64,000 nt of DNA from Streptomyces camelliae. Lineage in GTDB: Bacteria; Actinomycetota; Actinomycetes; Streptomycetales; Streptomycetaceae. How positions within the stretch are numbered: position 1 is the stretch's first letter; every line of letters starts with the position of its first letter. The notes beneath the pieces were generated by a model. The model was not told the DNA's origin, searched no databases, and saw only the letters and a program-made list of their open reading frames with translations. Both the position numbers and the translations under genes were made by a program. The stretch covers positions 4,588,001 to 4,652,000 of the forward strand of contig NZ_CP115300.1 in the NCBI RefSeq assembly GCF_027625935.1, in the 5' to 3' direction. Below are positions 42,080 to 56,607 of this stretch, one piece after another.

Positions 42080-42550
42080 CTAGCGCTGCCCGCCCGCGGC
42101 CGAGAGCCAGCGGGCCACCCGGCGGACCGTGGGCTCGTCCAGCAGGTCGGCCATCGCCCGGACCGCCTCGTCGTCCTCGGGGCTCAGGTCGTACAGCCCC
42201 GCCGTGCCCAGCGCGGCCATCAGCACCTGGTGACGGCGGTCCGTCATGCGTTCCGCGAGCTTGGCCGGTGCGGCGGCGGGTCCGGGCCCGTCGGCCGGGG
42301 CGGCGGGCGCCTTGGCGGACGGGGCGTCGTAGAGGCGCCAGGCGCCGTCGCCGGGCCCCCACAGCGCGACCGTGGCCTCCTCGCCGCGCGCTCGCACGGT
42401 CCTGGTCATGTCCGCGACGGCGTAGAGCACGGGAGCCCGGTCCGGGGACTCGGCGGCCACCGTCCAGGAATCCTGTGCGGGCTGGTGGAACAGCGCGACC
42501 CAGCGCGGGGCGCCGTGCGGGCACGGGGGCCGCTTCTCCGCCTTCTCCAT
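42080..42550 (-). CDS. hypothetical protein
   Basis: 156 residues from an ATG with GAAGGGG 8 nt upstream. A Cys/His-containing start (PPCPHGAPRWVAL) and a C-terminal helical part (MADLLDEPTVRRVARWL) are separated by an Ala/Pro linker. No family recognised. Codon use (GC-rich third positions) is normal for the genome, so it is probably real. Sits behind the ferredoxin gene on the same strand. Confidence 0.6.
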   Translation of the reverse strand: MEKAEKRPPCPHGAPRWVALFHQPAQDSWTVAAESPDRAPVLYAVADMTRTVRARGEEATVALWGPGDGAWRLYDAPSAKAPAAPADGPGPAAAPAKLAERMTDRRHQVLMAALGTAGLYDLSPEDDEAVRAMADLLDEPTVRRVARWLSAAGGQR

Positions 42551-43223
42551 GACACTCACCCCTTCGGGGACAGCCGGCCGGGGCGGTACCGTATCTGATG
42601 GTGCGTCAGATATCCAGGGCCCTGCCCGCGCGGCGGGCTCGGTCCGGGCGGAACGGCCGGATGAATCCGGACGGAACGGCCGACTGGATCCGGACGGAAC
42701 GGCCGGATGAGTCCGGGCGGAACGGCCGGATGAGTCCGGGCGGAATGAAGGCGTCCGAGCGAAAAGTGAAGGATGAGTCTTGTAGGAGACCGGTATGAGT
42801 CCGCCGCCCGTCCGGCACCGGTCCCTCCCCTCGTGGGGACCGGTGCCGAACGGTGCGGGGCTGCCAACCCGTGACGCGTCGGCTCGTCACGGGTCGCGGA
42901 AGGGGAGCCGGTTCCTGGAGTGGTCGCGGGATCACGCGACGGCCTCGCTGCCGCTCCCTGCCTGCTGCGGGGCCCGCTCGCGGGTCCCCGGTGGAAGTTG
43001 ACCGAGATCTTTCGGCAACGCGGTCGGTCGGTTCGCCTACCAGGCCCGTGGCCTGTCCGGACGGTGTGTGACGGATCCGCTACCGGGTCCGGATCCTGCC
43101 ATCTGTTGCCGTCGGCGAGGAGGTTCCGGTCTCCGGTCCGGTGCTTATTCGCAGGTCAGGCGTATAAGGTGAGTTTTCCGGTCCGGACGTCCAGATGCGG
43201 GGGGAAAGAAAACGGGAGGGGCC
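42551..43223. other. gene-free region with a 23-bp tandem repeat
   Basis: About 670 bp between divergent genes with no credible coding. It contains the tandem array listed at 42642. The rest should include promoters for both flanks. Confidence 0.5.
42642..42747. repeat. 23-bp tandem repeat, about 4.6 copies
   Basis: Units start at 42642, 42665, 42688, 42711 and 42734 (last partial). The unit reads GTCCGGGCGGAACGGCCGG followed by ATGA, with 1-3 changes between copies. It lies about 90 bp upstream of the hypothetical gene start. Confidence 0.9.
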
Positions 43224-46200
43224 TTGAGTTCCGACTCAGGGGCACGCACAGCTTTCGCCGAGCGTCTCGCGCTGCTGTACAAGGAGGCCGGAAATCCTCC
43301 CCTCAAGAGCGTCGCCGAGGCGGTCGTACGGCTGCAGCGGGTCGACGAGCGCGGCCGGCCCGTACGGGTGTCCGCGCAGCGCATCAGCGACTGGCGCCGG
43401 GCCAGAAACGTTCCGGCACAGTTCGCCGCCCTCGCCGCGGTGCTGCACATCCTGATACCGGAGGCGCGCCGGCTGCGCCCCGCCCCGGTCTCCACCGGCC
43501 TGTACGAGCTCGCGCACTGGCAGCGGCTGTGGGAGCGCGCGCTGGCCGACCCGGTCGGCGACCGCCCCGCACCCCCCGACGAGGAGAGCCGGCAGCCACC
43601 CGCCCAGGCCCCAACCGTCGCCGGCGGCGTATGCCCCTACCGGGGTCTGGCCCCTTACCGGCAGGAGGACGCCCGCTGGTTCTTCGGCCGTGAGCGCAGC
43701 ACGAGCGCGCTCGTCGACCAGCTGCGGGCCACGGAGCGCACCGGCGGTCTGGTGATGCTGGTGGGCGCCTCGGGCGCGGGCAAGTCCTCCCTCCTCAACG
43801 CCGGTCTGGTGCCCGCCGTCCGCGACGGCGCCCTGGCGGCGGACCGGCCCGGGCGAGCGCAGCGAGATGGGGGTCCCTCCGGACGAAGTCTGGGGGAGGG
43901 ACTGGTGCTCCAGCTGGTGCCGGGCGCCGATCCGCTGGGCGAGCTGGTCCGCCGGGTCCCCGAGCTGGCCCCGGTCGCCGCCGACGCGCGCGAGGCCGAG
44001 CGGGCGGCGACCCGGAACCCGGCCGTGCCCGGGTCCGACGCCCCCCGGATCGCCCGGGCGGCGCGCGAGGCGGTCTCGGCGTGGGCGCACCGCGAGACGA
44101 CCGGGGAACCCACCGACGGCCCGTCCCCGGACATCCGGCCCTCCGACAGCCACCCCGTCGACAACCGAACCATCGACAGCCGAACCATCGACAGCCGACC
44201 CGTCGACAACCGACCCTCCGACAGCCGAACGATCGGCAGCCGCCCCTGCGACAACCGACCCCCAGACAACCGCCCCTCCTACAACCGACCCATCGGCAGC
44301 ATCGACAGCAGGCCCCTCGGCTCCCGCCCGGTCGTCATCGTCGACCAGTTCGAAGAAGCCTTCACCCTCTGCCCCGACGAGGCGGACCGCCGTACCTTCA
44401 TCCAGCTGCTGCACGCCGTCTGCACCCCGCCGGCCGGCGCGGACGGCCCCGCCCCGGTCGTCGTCGTGCTCGGCATCCGCGCCGACTTCTACGAGCAGTG
44501 CCTCGGCTACCCGGAGCTCGCCGACGCCCTCCAGCACCGGCACATGGTGCTCGGCCCGCTGACCAGCGCCGAACTGCGCGAGGCGGTGACCGGCCCGGCC
44601 AAGGCGGTCGGCCTGGAGCTGGAGCCGGGGCTCGCCGAGCTGATCGTCCGCGAGGTGAGCGCCGACGGCCCGCGCGGAGCGCACGACGCGGGCGTGCTCC
44701 CGCTGCTGTCCCACGCCCTGCTCGCCACCTGGCAGCGCCGCAAGGCCGGGAAGCTGACGCTGGCCGGCTACCGCGCGGCCGGCGGGATCCAGGGCGCCGT
44801 CGCGGCGACCGCCGAGCGCGCCTGGTCCGGGCTCGACCCCGCGGCCCGTACGGCGGCCCGGCTGCTCCTGCTGCGCCTGGTCCGCCTCGGCGAGGACACC
44901 CACGCCACCCGCCGGCGCGGCACCCGGCGCCAGCTCGCGGCGGAGTCGGCGGACCCCGGCAAGACGGAGGAGTCCCTCGAAGCCCTCGTCCGGGCCCGGC
45001 TGGTGACGCTGGACGCCGACACCGTGGAGATCACCCACGAGGCGCTGCTGCACGCCTGGCCCCGGCTGCGGCACTGGATCGACGACAACCGCAACGACCA
45101 TCTGCTGCGCCAGCGGCTGGAGGAGGACGGCCGGGCCTGGGAGGACTCGGGCCGGGACAGCTCGCTGCTCTACCGGGGCTCCCGGCTGGAGCAGGCCCGC
45201 GGCTGGGCCAGGTCGGCCGGCGACACCTTCCTGACCCGCAGCGCGGTGGAGTTCCTGGCCGCCTCGGTCCGGCTGCGCCGGCGCTCGGTGTGGCTGAGCC
45301 GGGCCGCGGTGGCCGCGCTGGTGGTGCTCTCCCTCGTGGCCGGCGGGTCGGCGGTGATCGCCCGGCAGCAGCGGGACGACGCCGTCTTCGAGCAGGTCCT
45401 CGCCGAGGCCGACCGGGTCCAGAACACCGATCCGTCCCTGTCCGCCCAGCTCGACCTGGTCGCGCACCGGCTGCGCCCCAAGGACGAGGGGACGTACAGC
45501 AGGCTGATCTCGATCGTGAACGCGCCGCTGGCCACCCCGCTGACCGGCCACACCGGCGCCGTCTACCTCACCTCGTTCAGCCCCGACGGCAAGACCCTGG
45601 CCACGGCCAGCTACGACCGCACGGTCCGGCTGTGGAACGTGGCCGACCCCAGCCGCCCGAAGCCGCTGGGCAAGCCGCTGACCGGGCACACCAGCTGGGT
45701 GAGCAGCGCGGTCTTCAGCCCGGACGGGCACACCCTGGCCAGCGCCGGCGACGACGGCACGGTCCGGCTGTGGAACGTGGCCGACCCCGCCCGTCCGATG
45801 TCCCTGGGCGCACCCCTGACCGGGCACAAGGGCACGATCTATCTGATCGCCTTCAGCCCGGACGGCCGTACGCTGGCCTCCGCCGGCGAGGACCACACCG
45901 TACGGCTGTGGGACGTGGCCGACCCGCGCCGGCCGCGGCAGATCGGCGCCCTCACCGGCCACTCCGCCGCCGTACGCTGCGTGGCGTTCAGCCCCGACGG
46001 GCGCACCCTCGCGGCGAGCGGTGACGACGACACGATCCTGCTGTGGAACGTGTCCGACCCACGGCACGCCAAGCGCTACGACACGGCGCTGAAGGGCCAC
46101 ACCGACCTCGTGCACTCGGTCGCGTTCAGCCCCGACGGGCACACTCTCGCCTCCGGCAGCGCGGACGACACGATCCGCCTGTGGGACGTCACCGACCCCG

Positions 46201-47507
46201 CCCGCGCCGCCGCGCTCGGCTCCCCGCTCGCCGGACACACCGGCCCGATCTGGTCGGTGGCCTTCAGCCCGGACGGCAGCCGGCTCGCCGCCGCGAGCGC
46301 GGACAGCACCGCCAGCCTGTGGAACGTGACCGACCGGACGTCCCCCTCCCAGATCGGGGAGCCGCTCGCGGGCAGCAGCGGGGAGATGTACGCCCTGGGG
46401 TTCAGCCCCGACGGCAAGACCCTCGCCACCGGCAGCGGTGACAGCAAGGTGCGCCTGTGGTCACTGCCGACGTCGGACATCATCGGCCGCACCGGCGCGT
46501 TCCGGCCGGACGGACGGGTGCTGGCCACGGCGGCGCGGGACGGCAGGCTCCGGCTGTGGAACGTGACGCGGCCCGGCCGGCCGGTGCTGCTGGGCAAGCC
46601 GTTCATGCAGGGCGACGCCGGCCATCGTTCGCTGCGGTTCTCCCCCGACGGCCGCGTTCTCGCCGTCCTCACCTACGACCACACGGTGTATCTGTGGAAC
46701 GTCAGCGATCCGTCCCACCCGGTCGTCACCGGATCGCCCATCGCCCTGCGGACGCGCTTCGCGGGGCCGGCCACGCTCGCCTTCAGCCCGAACGGGCACG
46801 TTCTGGCCACCGCCTACGACGACACCACCATCCAGCTGTGGGACGTCACCGACCCCGCGCACCCCGCCGCGCTCGGCAGACCGCTGGCGGGCCACCGAGG
46901 CTATGTCAACGCGATCTCCTTCAGCCCTGACGGCCGCACCCTCGCCTCCGGCAGCGCGGACAGCACGGTCCGGCTCTGGAACGTCGCCGACCCGGCCCAC
47001 GCGACCGCGCTGGCCCGGCTCAAGCACTCCGGCCCCGTCAACGCGCTCGCCTTCAGCCCGGACGGGCACGTTCTGGCCAGCGGCAGCGACGACGACACGG
47101 TCCGGCTGTGGGACGTCACCGACCCCGCCTCGGCGACCGCGCTGGGCGCGCCGCTCACCGGCCACACCGAGGCGGTCAAGCTGCTGACGTTCACCCCGAA
47201 CGGGCACGTTCTGGCCAGCGGCGGCAACGACAACACCGTCCGGCTGTGGAATGTCACCCACCCGTCCTCGGCGGTCCCCATCGGCCAGTCGATGAATTCC
47301 AACGCCAAGTCGGGCACGTTCCTGTCCTTCAGCCCCAGGGGCAACGTCCTGGGCGTCTCCAGCGGCACGGACACGGCCCGCCTGTGGAACCTGGACGACG
47401 ACGCGGCGATCGACTACCTCTGCGGGGTCACCCGTAAGGTCCTGACCCCGCAGAAGTGGCACGAGTACCTCCCCCGCCTCTCCTACGACCCCCCGTGCGG
47501 TCGCTGA
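43224..47507 (+). CDS. HTH - STAND NTPase - transmembrane - double WD40 propeller protein
   Basis: 1427 residues, TTG start behind GGGAGGGG. Residues about 1-90: helix-turn-helix-like domain (SAQRISDWRRARNVPAQF). About 145-640: STAND-type NTPase with Walker A GASGAGKSSLLNAG near 180 and Walker B VIVDQFEEAF near 371. One transmembrane helix near 690-710. From 772 there are 14 WD40 repeats, each with the FSPDG..LA..D.TVRLWN pattern, enough for two seven-blade propellers. Between Walker A and B lies a low-complexity insert of Asp/Asn-Ser-Arg-Pro repeats (about 300-365). Such proteins act as signal switches or defence sensors; the role here is unknown. Confidence 0.88.
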   Translation: MSSDSGARTAFAERLALLYKEAGNPPLKSVAEAVVRLQRVDERGRPVRVSAQRISDWRRARNVPAQFAALAAVLHILIPEARRLRPAPVSTGLYELAHWQRLWERALADPVGDRPAPPDEESRQPPAQAPTVAGGVCPYRGLAPYRQEDARWFFGRERSTSALVDQLRATERTGGLVMLVGASGAGKSSLLNAGLVPAVRDGALAADRPGRAQRDGGPSGRSLGEGLVLQLVPGADPLGELVRRVPELAPVAADAREAERAATRNPAVPGSDAPRIARAAREAVSAWAHRETTGEPTDGPSPDIRPSDSHPVDNRTIDSRTIDSRPVDNRPSDSRTIGSRPCDNRPPDNRPSYNRPIGSIDSRPLGSRPVVIVDQFEEAFTLCPDEADRRTFIQLLHAVCTPPAGADGPAPVVVVLGIRADFYEQCLGYPELADALQHRHMVLGPLTSAELREAVTGPAKAVGLELEPGLAELIVREVSADGPRGAHDAGVLPLLSHALLATWQRRKAGKLTLAGYRAAGGIQGAVAATAERAWSGLDPAARTAARLLLLRLVRLGEDTHATRRRGTRRQLAAESADPGKTEESLEALVRARLVTLDADTVEITHEALLHAWPRLRHWIDDNRNDHLLRQRLEEDGRAWEDSGRDSSLLYRGSRLEQARGWARSAGDTFLTRSAVEFLAASVRLRRRSVWLSRAAVAALVVLSLVAGGSAVIARQQRDDAVFEQVLAEADRVQNTDPSLSAQLDLVAHRLRPKDEGTYSRLISIVNAPLATPLTGHTGAVYLTSFSPDGKTLATASYDRTVRLWNVADPSRPKPLGKPLTGHTSWVSSAVFSPDGHTLASAGDDGTVRLWNVADPARPMSLGAPLTGHKGTIYLIAFSPDGRTLASAGEDHTVRLWDVADPRRPRQIGALTGHSAAVRCVAFSPDGRTLAASGDDDTILLWNVSDPRHAKRYDTALKGHTDLVHSVAFSPDGHTLASGSADDTIRLWDVTDPARAAALGSPLAGHTGPIWSVAFSPDGSRLAAASADSTASLWNVTDRTSPSQIGEPLAGSSGEMYALGFSPDGKTLATGSGDSKVRLWSLPTSDIIGRTGAFRPDGRVLATAARDGRLRLWNVTRPGRPVLLGKPFMQGDAGHRSLRFSPDGRVLAVLTYDHTVYLWNVSDPSHPVVTGSPIALRTRFAGPATLAFSPNGHVLATAYDDTTIQLWDVTDPAHPAALGRPLAGHRGYVNAISFSPDGRTLASGSADSTVRLWNVADPAHATALARLKHSGPVNALAFSPDGHVLASGSDDDTVRLWDVTDPASATALGAPLTGHTEAVKLLTFTPNGHVLASGGNDNTVRLWNVTHPSSAVPIGQSMNSNAKSGTFLSFSPRGNVLGVSSGTDTARLWNLDDDAAIDYLCGVTRKVLTPQKWHEYLPRLSYDPPCGR
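43853..43903. repeat. Streptomyces-type intergenic repeat element inside a coding region
   Basis: GCGAGCGCAGCGAGATGGGG, then GTCCCTCC, a short spacer and GGAGGGAC. It resembles the common Streptomyces GAGCGAAGCGAGATGGGGGTCCC..GGGGGA element (from memory). It keeps the reading frame open and forms a hairpin. Confidence 0.55.
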
Positions 47508-47578
47508 TCGGCCAACCTGCCTGATTCCCGCCCGACTTGCCCCCGCAATCCGCTCAACCTTGTTACCCTTGGCCATAA

Positions 47579-47623
47579 CCCGATCGCTGGTGCATCCCCC
47601 GTCGCCAGCGGTCGGGCCTTTTT
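47579..47623 (+). terminator. rho-independent terminator after the WD40 gene
   Basis: 12-bp stem CCCGATCGCTGG / CCAGCGGTCGGG (one G-T pair), 14-nt loop, then CCTTTTT. Confidence 0.9.
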
Positions 47624-47665
47624 GGCGCTCACAGGGTCTCAGGGGTTCTCACTTCTCAGGGCTTC

Positions 47666-48019
47666 TCACTGAGATCGTCGGCCGAGGACACAGAACTCGT
47701 TGCCTTCAGGGTCTGCCATGACCACCCACGACTGGTCCCCCTGACCGACATCGACACGCTGTGCGCCGAGCGCCTCAAGGCGAGCCACCTCGGCGTCCTG
47801 ATCATCCGGCACGAAGTCGAGATGCAGACGGCTCTTGGCCTTCTTGGGCTCGTCGAGGAGGACGAACTCCAGCCCTGGCAGGCGATCCGGCTCCGGGCGT
47901 ATCGCGAACTCCACATCGGAGGTGTGGACCACAACCCAGCCGAGAGCCTCGGCCCACCACTGCCCCAGGGCCGCCGGATCCGCCGAGTGAACAATTACAT
48001 GCTGCCATTTCAAGGTCAT
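47666..48019 (-). CDS. VOC-family (glyoxalase/bleomycin-resistance-like) protein
   Basis: 117 residues. Start WQHVIVHSADPAALGQWWAEALGW (quoted in part: HVIVHSADPAALG), metal-ligand-type positions H in HLDF and E in DPEGNEFC, typical of single-domain VOC proteins. Probably a small-molecule binding or lyase protein of unknown ligand. Not linked to the biosynthetic cluster. Confidence 0.85.
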   Translation of the reverse strand: MTLKWQHVIVHSADPAALGQWWAEALGWVVVHTSDVEFAIRPEPDRLPGLEFVLLDEPKKAKSRLHLDFVPDDQDAEVARLEALGAQRVDVGQGDQSWVVMADPEGNEFCVLGRRSQ

Positions 48020-48099
48020 CAGCCGAACCTAGGGTCACCGGGGCTTCGAGAACAGGCGGCGGTTGATGTCAGCCGTAGAGCCGCTCTACAGCACCCGTC

Positions 48100-48897
48100 C
48101 TACTCCTCCGGGTCCCACGCGCGGAGCAGGTCGAACAAACCGGCGTCTCCCTCGATCTGCAGGGAGTCCGCCGGGATACGGTCGTACACGAAGAGGACCA
48201 GCTCACTGGCCGTGCCGCGAACGGAGACGCCGGCCGCGTCCGGGCCCTCGTCGGCAGCGGCGACAGGCGGCGTGCCGGGCGCGGGGATACGGGTGCAGCG
48301 TGCGCCGTCGCCGTCGACCGTGAGGCGCCAGGAGTGGCCCTCGGTGGCGTGGAAGTCGAAGGCAGTGGGCTTGTGCGGCCAGGCACTCGTCGTGGCGACG
48401 CAGGTGGACAGGAACTCCTCGACACCGTCGAGTGCCACCTCGTCCGGCAGCGGCTCCGGGGCACCCACAGTGACCTGGGCGTCGTAGGTGTGCACCGCGA
48501 TCTGCTGGAGCTGGTGCCGGGCGACGGCGCCACAGGTCTGCGGCGACTGGGACGCACCCCACCACGTCCAGCAACCGCGATCCGGGCCGGCCTCCCGCAA
48601 TGCGTCCAGCAGTTGCTCGGTGGACTCCGCCAACCAGGCCGCCAGGGCCTCGCGCTCCCGAGGCGCAGCCGGGGCGCCCTCTGGTACGGACTTGGCCGGA
48701 GCAGGCCCTGCGGCGACGGTGGCGGCCCAGGCACGGCGCCCCTCGCCGATGTGCTGCGCCAGATCGAACAGCGTCCACTCCGGGCAGGTCGGCACCTGCA
48801 CGTCGAGGCTGGGCGCGGAGGCGACCGCGGCGCGGAAGGCGCTCGACCGTTCGTCGATCAGTCGCAACAGAACGGGGAACGCAAGTGTCGTTGTCAC
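48100..48897 (-). CDS. mycothiol-dependent maleylpyruvate-isomerase-family protein
   Basis: 265 residues, DinB-like fold. It has PTCPEWTLFDLAQHIGEGRRAW, split here as CPEWTLFDLAQHIGE near residue 38 (first metal His), and RHQLQQIAVHTYDAQ near residue 130 (second His pair). This is the MDMPI pattern of actinobacterial thiol S-transferases. The C-terminal domain carries GTASELVLFVYDRIP. Function in detail unknown; usually detoxification with mycothiol. Confidence 0.85.
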   Translation of the reverse strand: MTTTLAFPVLLRLIDERSSAFRAAVASAPSLDVQVPTCPEWTLFDLAQHIGEGRRAWAATVAAGPAPAKSVPEGAPAAPREREALAAWLAESTEQLLDALREAGPDRGCWTWWGASQSPQTCGAVARHQLQQIAVHTYDAQVTVGAPEPLPDEVALDGVEEFLSTCVATTSAWPHKPTAFDFHATEGHSWRLTVDGDGARCTRIPAPGTPPVAAADEGPDAAGVSVRGTASELVLFVYDRIPADSLQIEGDAGLFDLLRAWDPEE

Positions 48898-49560
48898 ATG
48901 GACTCTCTATCACCGTGTTCCGACAATCGGACAGTGATTTTCACAGCCGAGGCGACGAGCGCGCGGCACGGGCCGGGCACCCTCAGATGACGCCGTGTCC
49001 ACGTTCTGAAACGATCAGTGAGTCACGCAACGCCGCACCGGCAAGGCCTCATCAGCCGCTCTTACCGTGCCCGAATTGAGGCTTCCGATCGACTCGCGGG
49101 TCTGGCTCCGACAGGAACCACAACTGTCCTTGCTGACAGGGCTTACTCAGCGGGCGACGCGGTGCGCCGCACGATCTGGCCGATGTCTGCGCCGCTCGCC
49201 CAACTCGAAACGCCACCCGGGGAAGGCCGTTTGGTACGGCGACACCGCCACAGCCACCGCCGCCACCGCACAGGGCGCCCCAACCTACGTCACCCCTTCT
49301 CAGTGCAAGCAGGGCGGCGAAACGGCCGATCTGGCGGACAACACCCGCAAGGGCGGTACGTACGACGGGCAGAAGATCGACTAAATCTCACAAGGCGCCC
49401 CGCAGCCACGCGCCGCGGGGCGCTCCCGCGCGAGCGTAGCCGGGAGGGTCGCAGGGACTGTGCCGACCCGTCGGGCACGCTCCCAAGGGCCGTACGTGAG
49501 TGACCTGACCTGCTGGCTGATCATGAAGCCCTGCTCCGGATAGATCAGCAGTCGCTGTAG
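48898..49560. other. gene-poor stretch before an integrase remnant
   Basis: About 660 bp. A 105-codon frame at 49067-49384 has a plausible-looking C-terminus (VWYGDTATATAATAQG..) but no ribosome site and a low-quality start, so I do not call it. The stretch may be decayed mobile-element DNA. Confidence 0.4.
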
Positions 49561-49974
49561 CGCCCACAGGCGGTGCTCCCCCTGCCGGAGTTCTGCGCCC
49601 GCGCCCTGGAAGAGCGCCGGGAACTGCAGGAGCTGGAACGGAAGATCGCCGGTGAGCACTGGTCGCAGGAGCCGGACCATGACCTGATCTTCTCCTCGGA
49701 GCACGGCGTCCTGATCGATCCGGTCGGCTTCTCCCGGACCTTCGATCGGCTCGTGAAGCGCGCCGGCGTCCGCCGCATCACGGTCCGGCTCGCCCGGCAC
49801 ACCTGCGGCCCCCTGCTCGCCTGCCTGAAGGTGCATCCCAAGGTCGCTCAGGCGATCCTCCGGCACAGCCGGATCAGCATGACCATGGACGTCTACACGC
49901 ACGTGGTCGGCGACAGTGAGCGGGAAGCAGTCTCGATGCTCGCCGAACTCCTCGAAGACCCGCTCATCGGCTAA
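49561..49974 (+). pseudogene. 3' fragment of a tyrosine-recombinase integrase
   Basis: About 137 codons after an in-frame TAG at 49558, matching the C-terminal catalytic end of actinobacterial integrases: PLPEFCARAL, then DLIFSSEHG, ARHTCGPLLA, HPKVAQAILRHSRISMTMDVYTHV (quoted in part: AILRHSRIS, MDVYTHV). The tyrosine is present. The motif usually reading H-x-L-R-H-T is VRLARHT, apparently short of the His. The N-terminal half is missing. It ends 72 nt from the 3' end of tRNA-Ile, the usual place for an integrative element. Confidence 0.82.
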
Positions 49975-50004
49975 TCGCCATTGTTGGTGTCAACCACTGG
50001 TATC

Positions 50005-50039
50005 AAAAGACCCCCGGACCAATGATCCGGGGGTCTTTT
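50005..50039 (-). terminator. terminator after tRNA-Ile
   Basis: Perfect 14-bp stem AAAAGACCCCCGGA / TCCGGGGGTCTTTT with a 7-nt loop, T-rich on the minus strand, 6 nt past the tRNA 3' end. Confidence 0.92.
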
Positions 50040-50045
50040 CGCTGG

Positions 50046-50119
50046 TGGGGCTAACAGGATTTGAACCTGTGGCCTCATCCTTATCAGGGATGCGCTCTAA
50101 CCAACTGAGCTATAGCCCC
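50046..50119 (-). tRNA. tRNA-Ile (anticodon GAT)
   Basis: 74-nt cloverleaf on the minus strand: acceptor GGGGCTA / TAGCCCC, D-arm AGCTCAGTTGGTTAGAGC, anticodon loop CTGATAAG, T-arm ACAGGTTCAAATCCTGT, discriminator A, CCA not encoded. Downstream of gyrA, as is common in actinobacteria. A degraded integrase lies on its 3' side. Confidence 0.96.
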
Positions 50120-50208
50120 GCCGCGCTTTGCGGTGTGTGTCCCGCGCGCTGACTCCTGAAGATTAGCGCACGACCACGTCAGACCCAAAATCGGTTGTCG
50201 GGGGCCCG

Positions 50209-50943
50209 TCACTCGTCCTCGGCGAGGGTCAGCTCGATGCCGCCCACGAAGCCCGCTGAGAGGTTGTAGATGAACGCGCCGAGCGTCGCGAGCGCCGTGG
50301 CCAGGACCACATCGATGACCGCGATGATCGTCGTGAACGTCAGGACGTGAGGGAGGGACAGGAACGACTGCAGGTCGAAGCCGTTCGCCTCGTTCGACCC
50401 GGTCGCCTCCGAGATCGTGCCGCCCACCGTCGAGAACACGCCCATCGCGTCCAGGACCATCCACAGCACCGCCGAGGCGACGACCGTGCAGATGCCGAGC
50501 GCGATCGAGAGCAGGAAGCTGACCTTCATCACCGACCACGGATCGGCCTTGGCCACCCGCAGCCGCGCCTTACGGGTCCGCGGCGTCGTCCGCACCCCCG
50601 TGCGCGGCCGGCGTACGGCACCCTCGGGCGCCTGCGCCGGATAGGCCTGCGGCGGGTGGTACGGCCCGGCGGGCTGCTCGGGGCGCCGTTCACCGGGCAG
50701 CGGCGAGGACGCCTGCGCCTCACCGGCCGGGGCCGGGCCTCGGGTGTCCGTCACTGTTCCCCCCTGGGATGCAGACGAACCGGCGGAGTCCTGCTCGGAC
50801 ACCTTCACCGGCTTGAGGTTGGTCGTGTGCGGGTCACTGGCGCCGCCCGCACGCCCCCCGTGCGCGGCGGAGCCACGGCCGCCGCCGTCCGCTTCCGTAC
50901 CCGTGGAGGTACCGGCCGATCCGGCGCCCGTGGCTCCGCTCAC
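50209..50943 (-). CDS. DUF3566 membrane protein
   Basis: 244 residues. The first 125 are low-complexity, Gly/Ala/Ser/Pro-rich. They are followed by ADPWSVMKVSFLLSIALGI and two further hydrophobic segments (LTFTTIIAVIDVVLATALATLGAFIYNL, cited as VIDVVLATALATL), the DUF3566 pattern. This family is found just downstream of gyrA in actinobacteria. The GTG start has GAGGAGAG upstream, and the gene begins 18 nt after gyrA. Role unknown; probably membrane-associated. Confidence 0.9.
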   Translation of the reverse strand: MSGATGAGSAGTSTGTEADGGGRGSAAHGGRAGGASDPHTTNLKPVKVSEQDSAGSSASQGGTVTDTRGPAPAGEAQASSPLPGERRPEQPAGPYHPPQAYPAQAPEGAVRRPRTGVRTTPRTRKARLRVAKADPWSVMKVSFLLSIALGICTVVASAVLWMVLDAMGVFSTVGGTISEATGSNEANGFDLQSFLSLPHVLTFTTIIAVIDVVLATALATLGAFIYNLSAGFVGGIELTLAEDE

Positions 50944-50961
50944 GATGACTCTCTCCTCGTG

Positions 50962-53556
<2,595 letters not shown>

Positions 53557-53598
53557 TGCTGGTGAAGATCCTTCCTGGTGCGGTCAGCTGAGACCGAC

Positions 53599-56058
<2,460 letters not shown>

Positions 56059-56607
56059 TCACCCGTACGTATCGCCGGGCCCGGTGCTCCCCGGAGCCCG
56101 CAGCGGCCCGTAGCGGCGGGCCGGACCACCCGGATTGAGCACTTTGATCATCCGCACGGTGCCGTGCCCCAGATCCTCGTTCAGCCGGGCGACCAGCGCG
56201 GGCGCGAGATGACGCAGCTGGGTCGCCCAGGCCGTGGAGTCGCACGCCACGATCAGCACGCGCTCGTCCTCGTCGTAGCGCTGCGGCACACAGTGCTTGG
56301 CCAGGTCCTCACCGACGATCTGCGGCCAGCGGCCCATCACCCCGCCCACCGCCGCCGGCGTCTCCCAGCCCCGCTCGGTCAGCAGCCGGTTGATCGCGGC
56401 CCCCAGCGCCATCGGGTCCCGGCCGTCGGCGCGCGCACCCGAGCGCAGCCCGCCGCGCCGGGCCTGCTTCTTCTGCCGCACCGCGTCCCCACGCGCGCGT
56501 GCCTGCTCCTTCGCCGCACGCAACGCCACGCGCGCGAGGTCGACACCGGAGGGCTCGTCCTTCTTCGCGCCCTCGGGGGTGGGTCCGTCGCTGCCGCCGG
56601 TGCTCAT
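56059..56607 (-). CDS. DciA-type (DUF721) protein
   Basis: 182 residues. A charged N-terminal stretch (residues 1-65, Arg/Lys/Ala-rich) precedes the DUF721 core: [21 protein letters not shown] (cited as [14 protein letters not shown]) near 95 and [13 protein letters not shown] near 128. DciA proteins help load the replicative helicase in bacteria without DnaC. ATG overlaps the recF stop (ATGA), the standard recF-dciA-gyrB order. Confidence 0.93.
   Translation of the reverse strand: MSTGGSDGPTPEGAKKDEPSGVDLARVALRAAKEQARARGDAVRQKKQARRGGLRSGARADGRDPMALGAAINRLLTERGWETPAAVGGVMGRWPQIVGEDLAKHCVPQRYDEDERVLIVACDSTAWATQLRHLAPALVARLNEDLGHGTVRMIKVLNPGGPARRYGPLRAPGSTGPGDTYG

Noticed and set aside
49067..49384. 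105-residue open frame
   Set aside because: No ribosome site and no recognisable family; probably decayed DNA.
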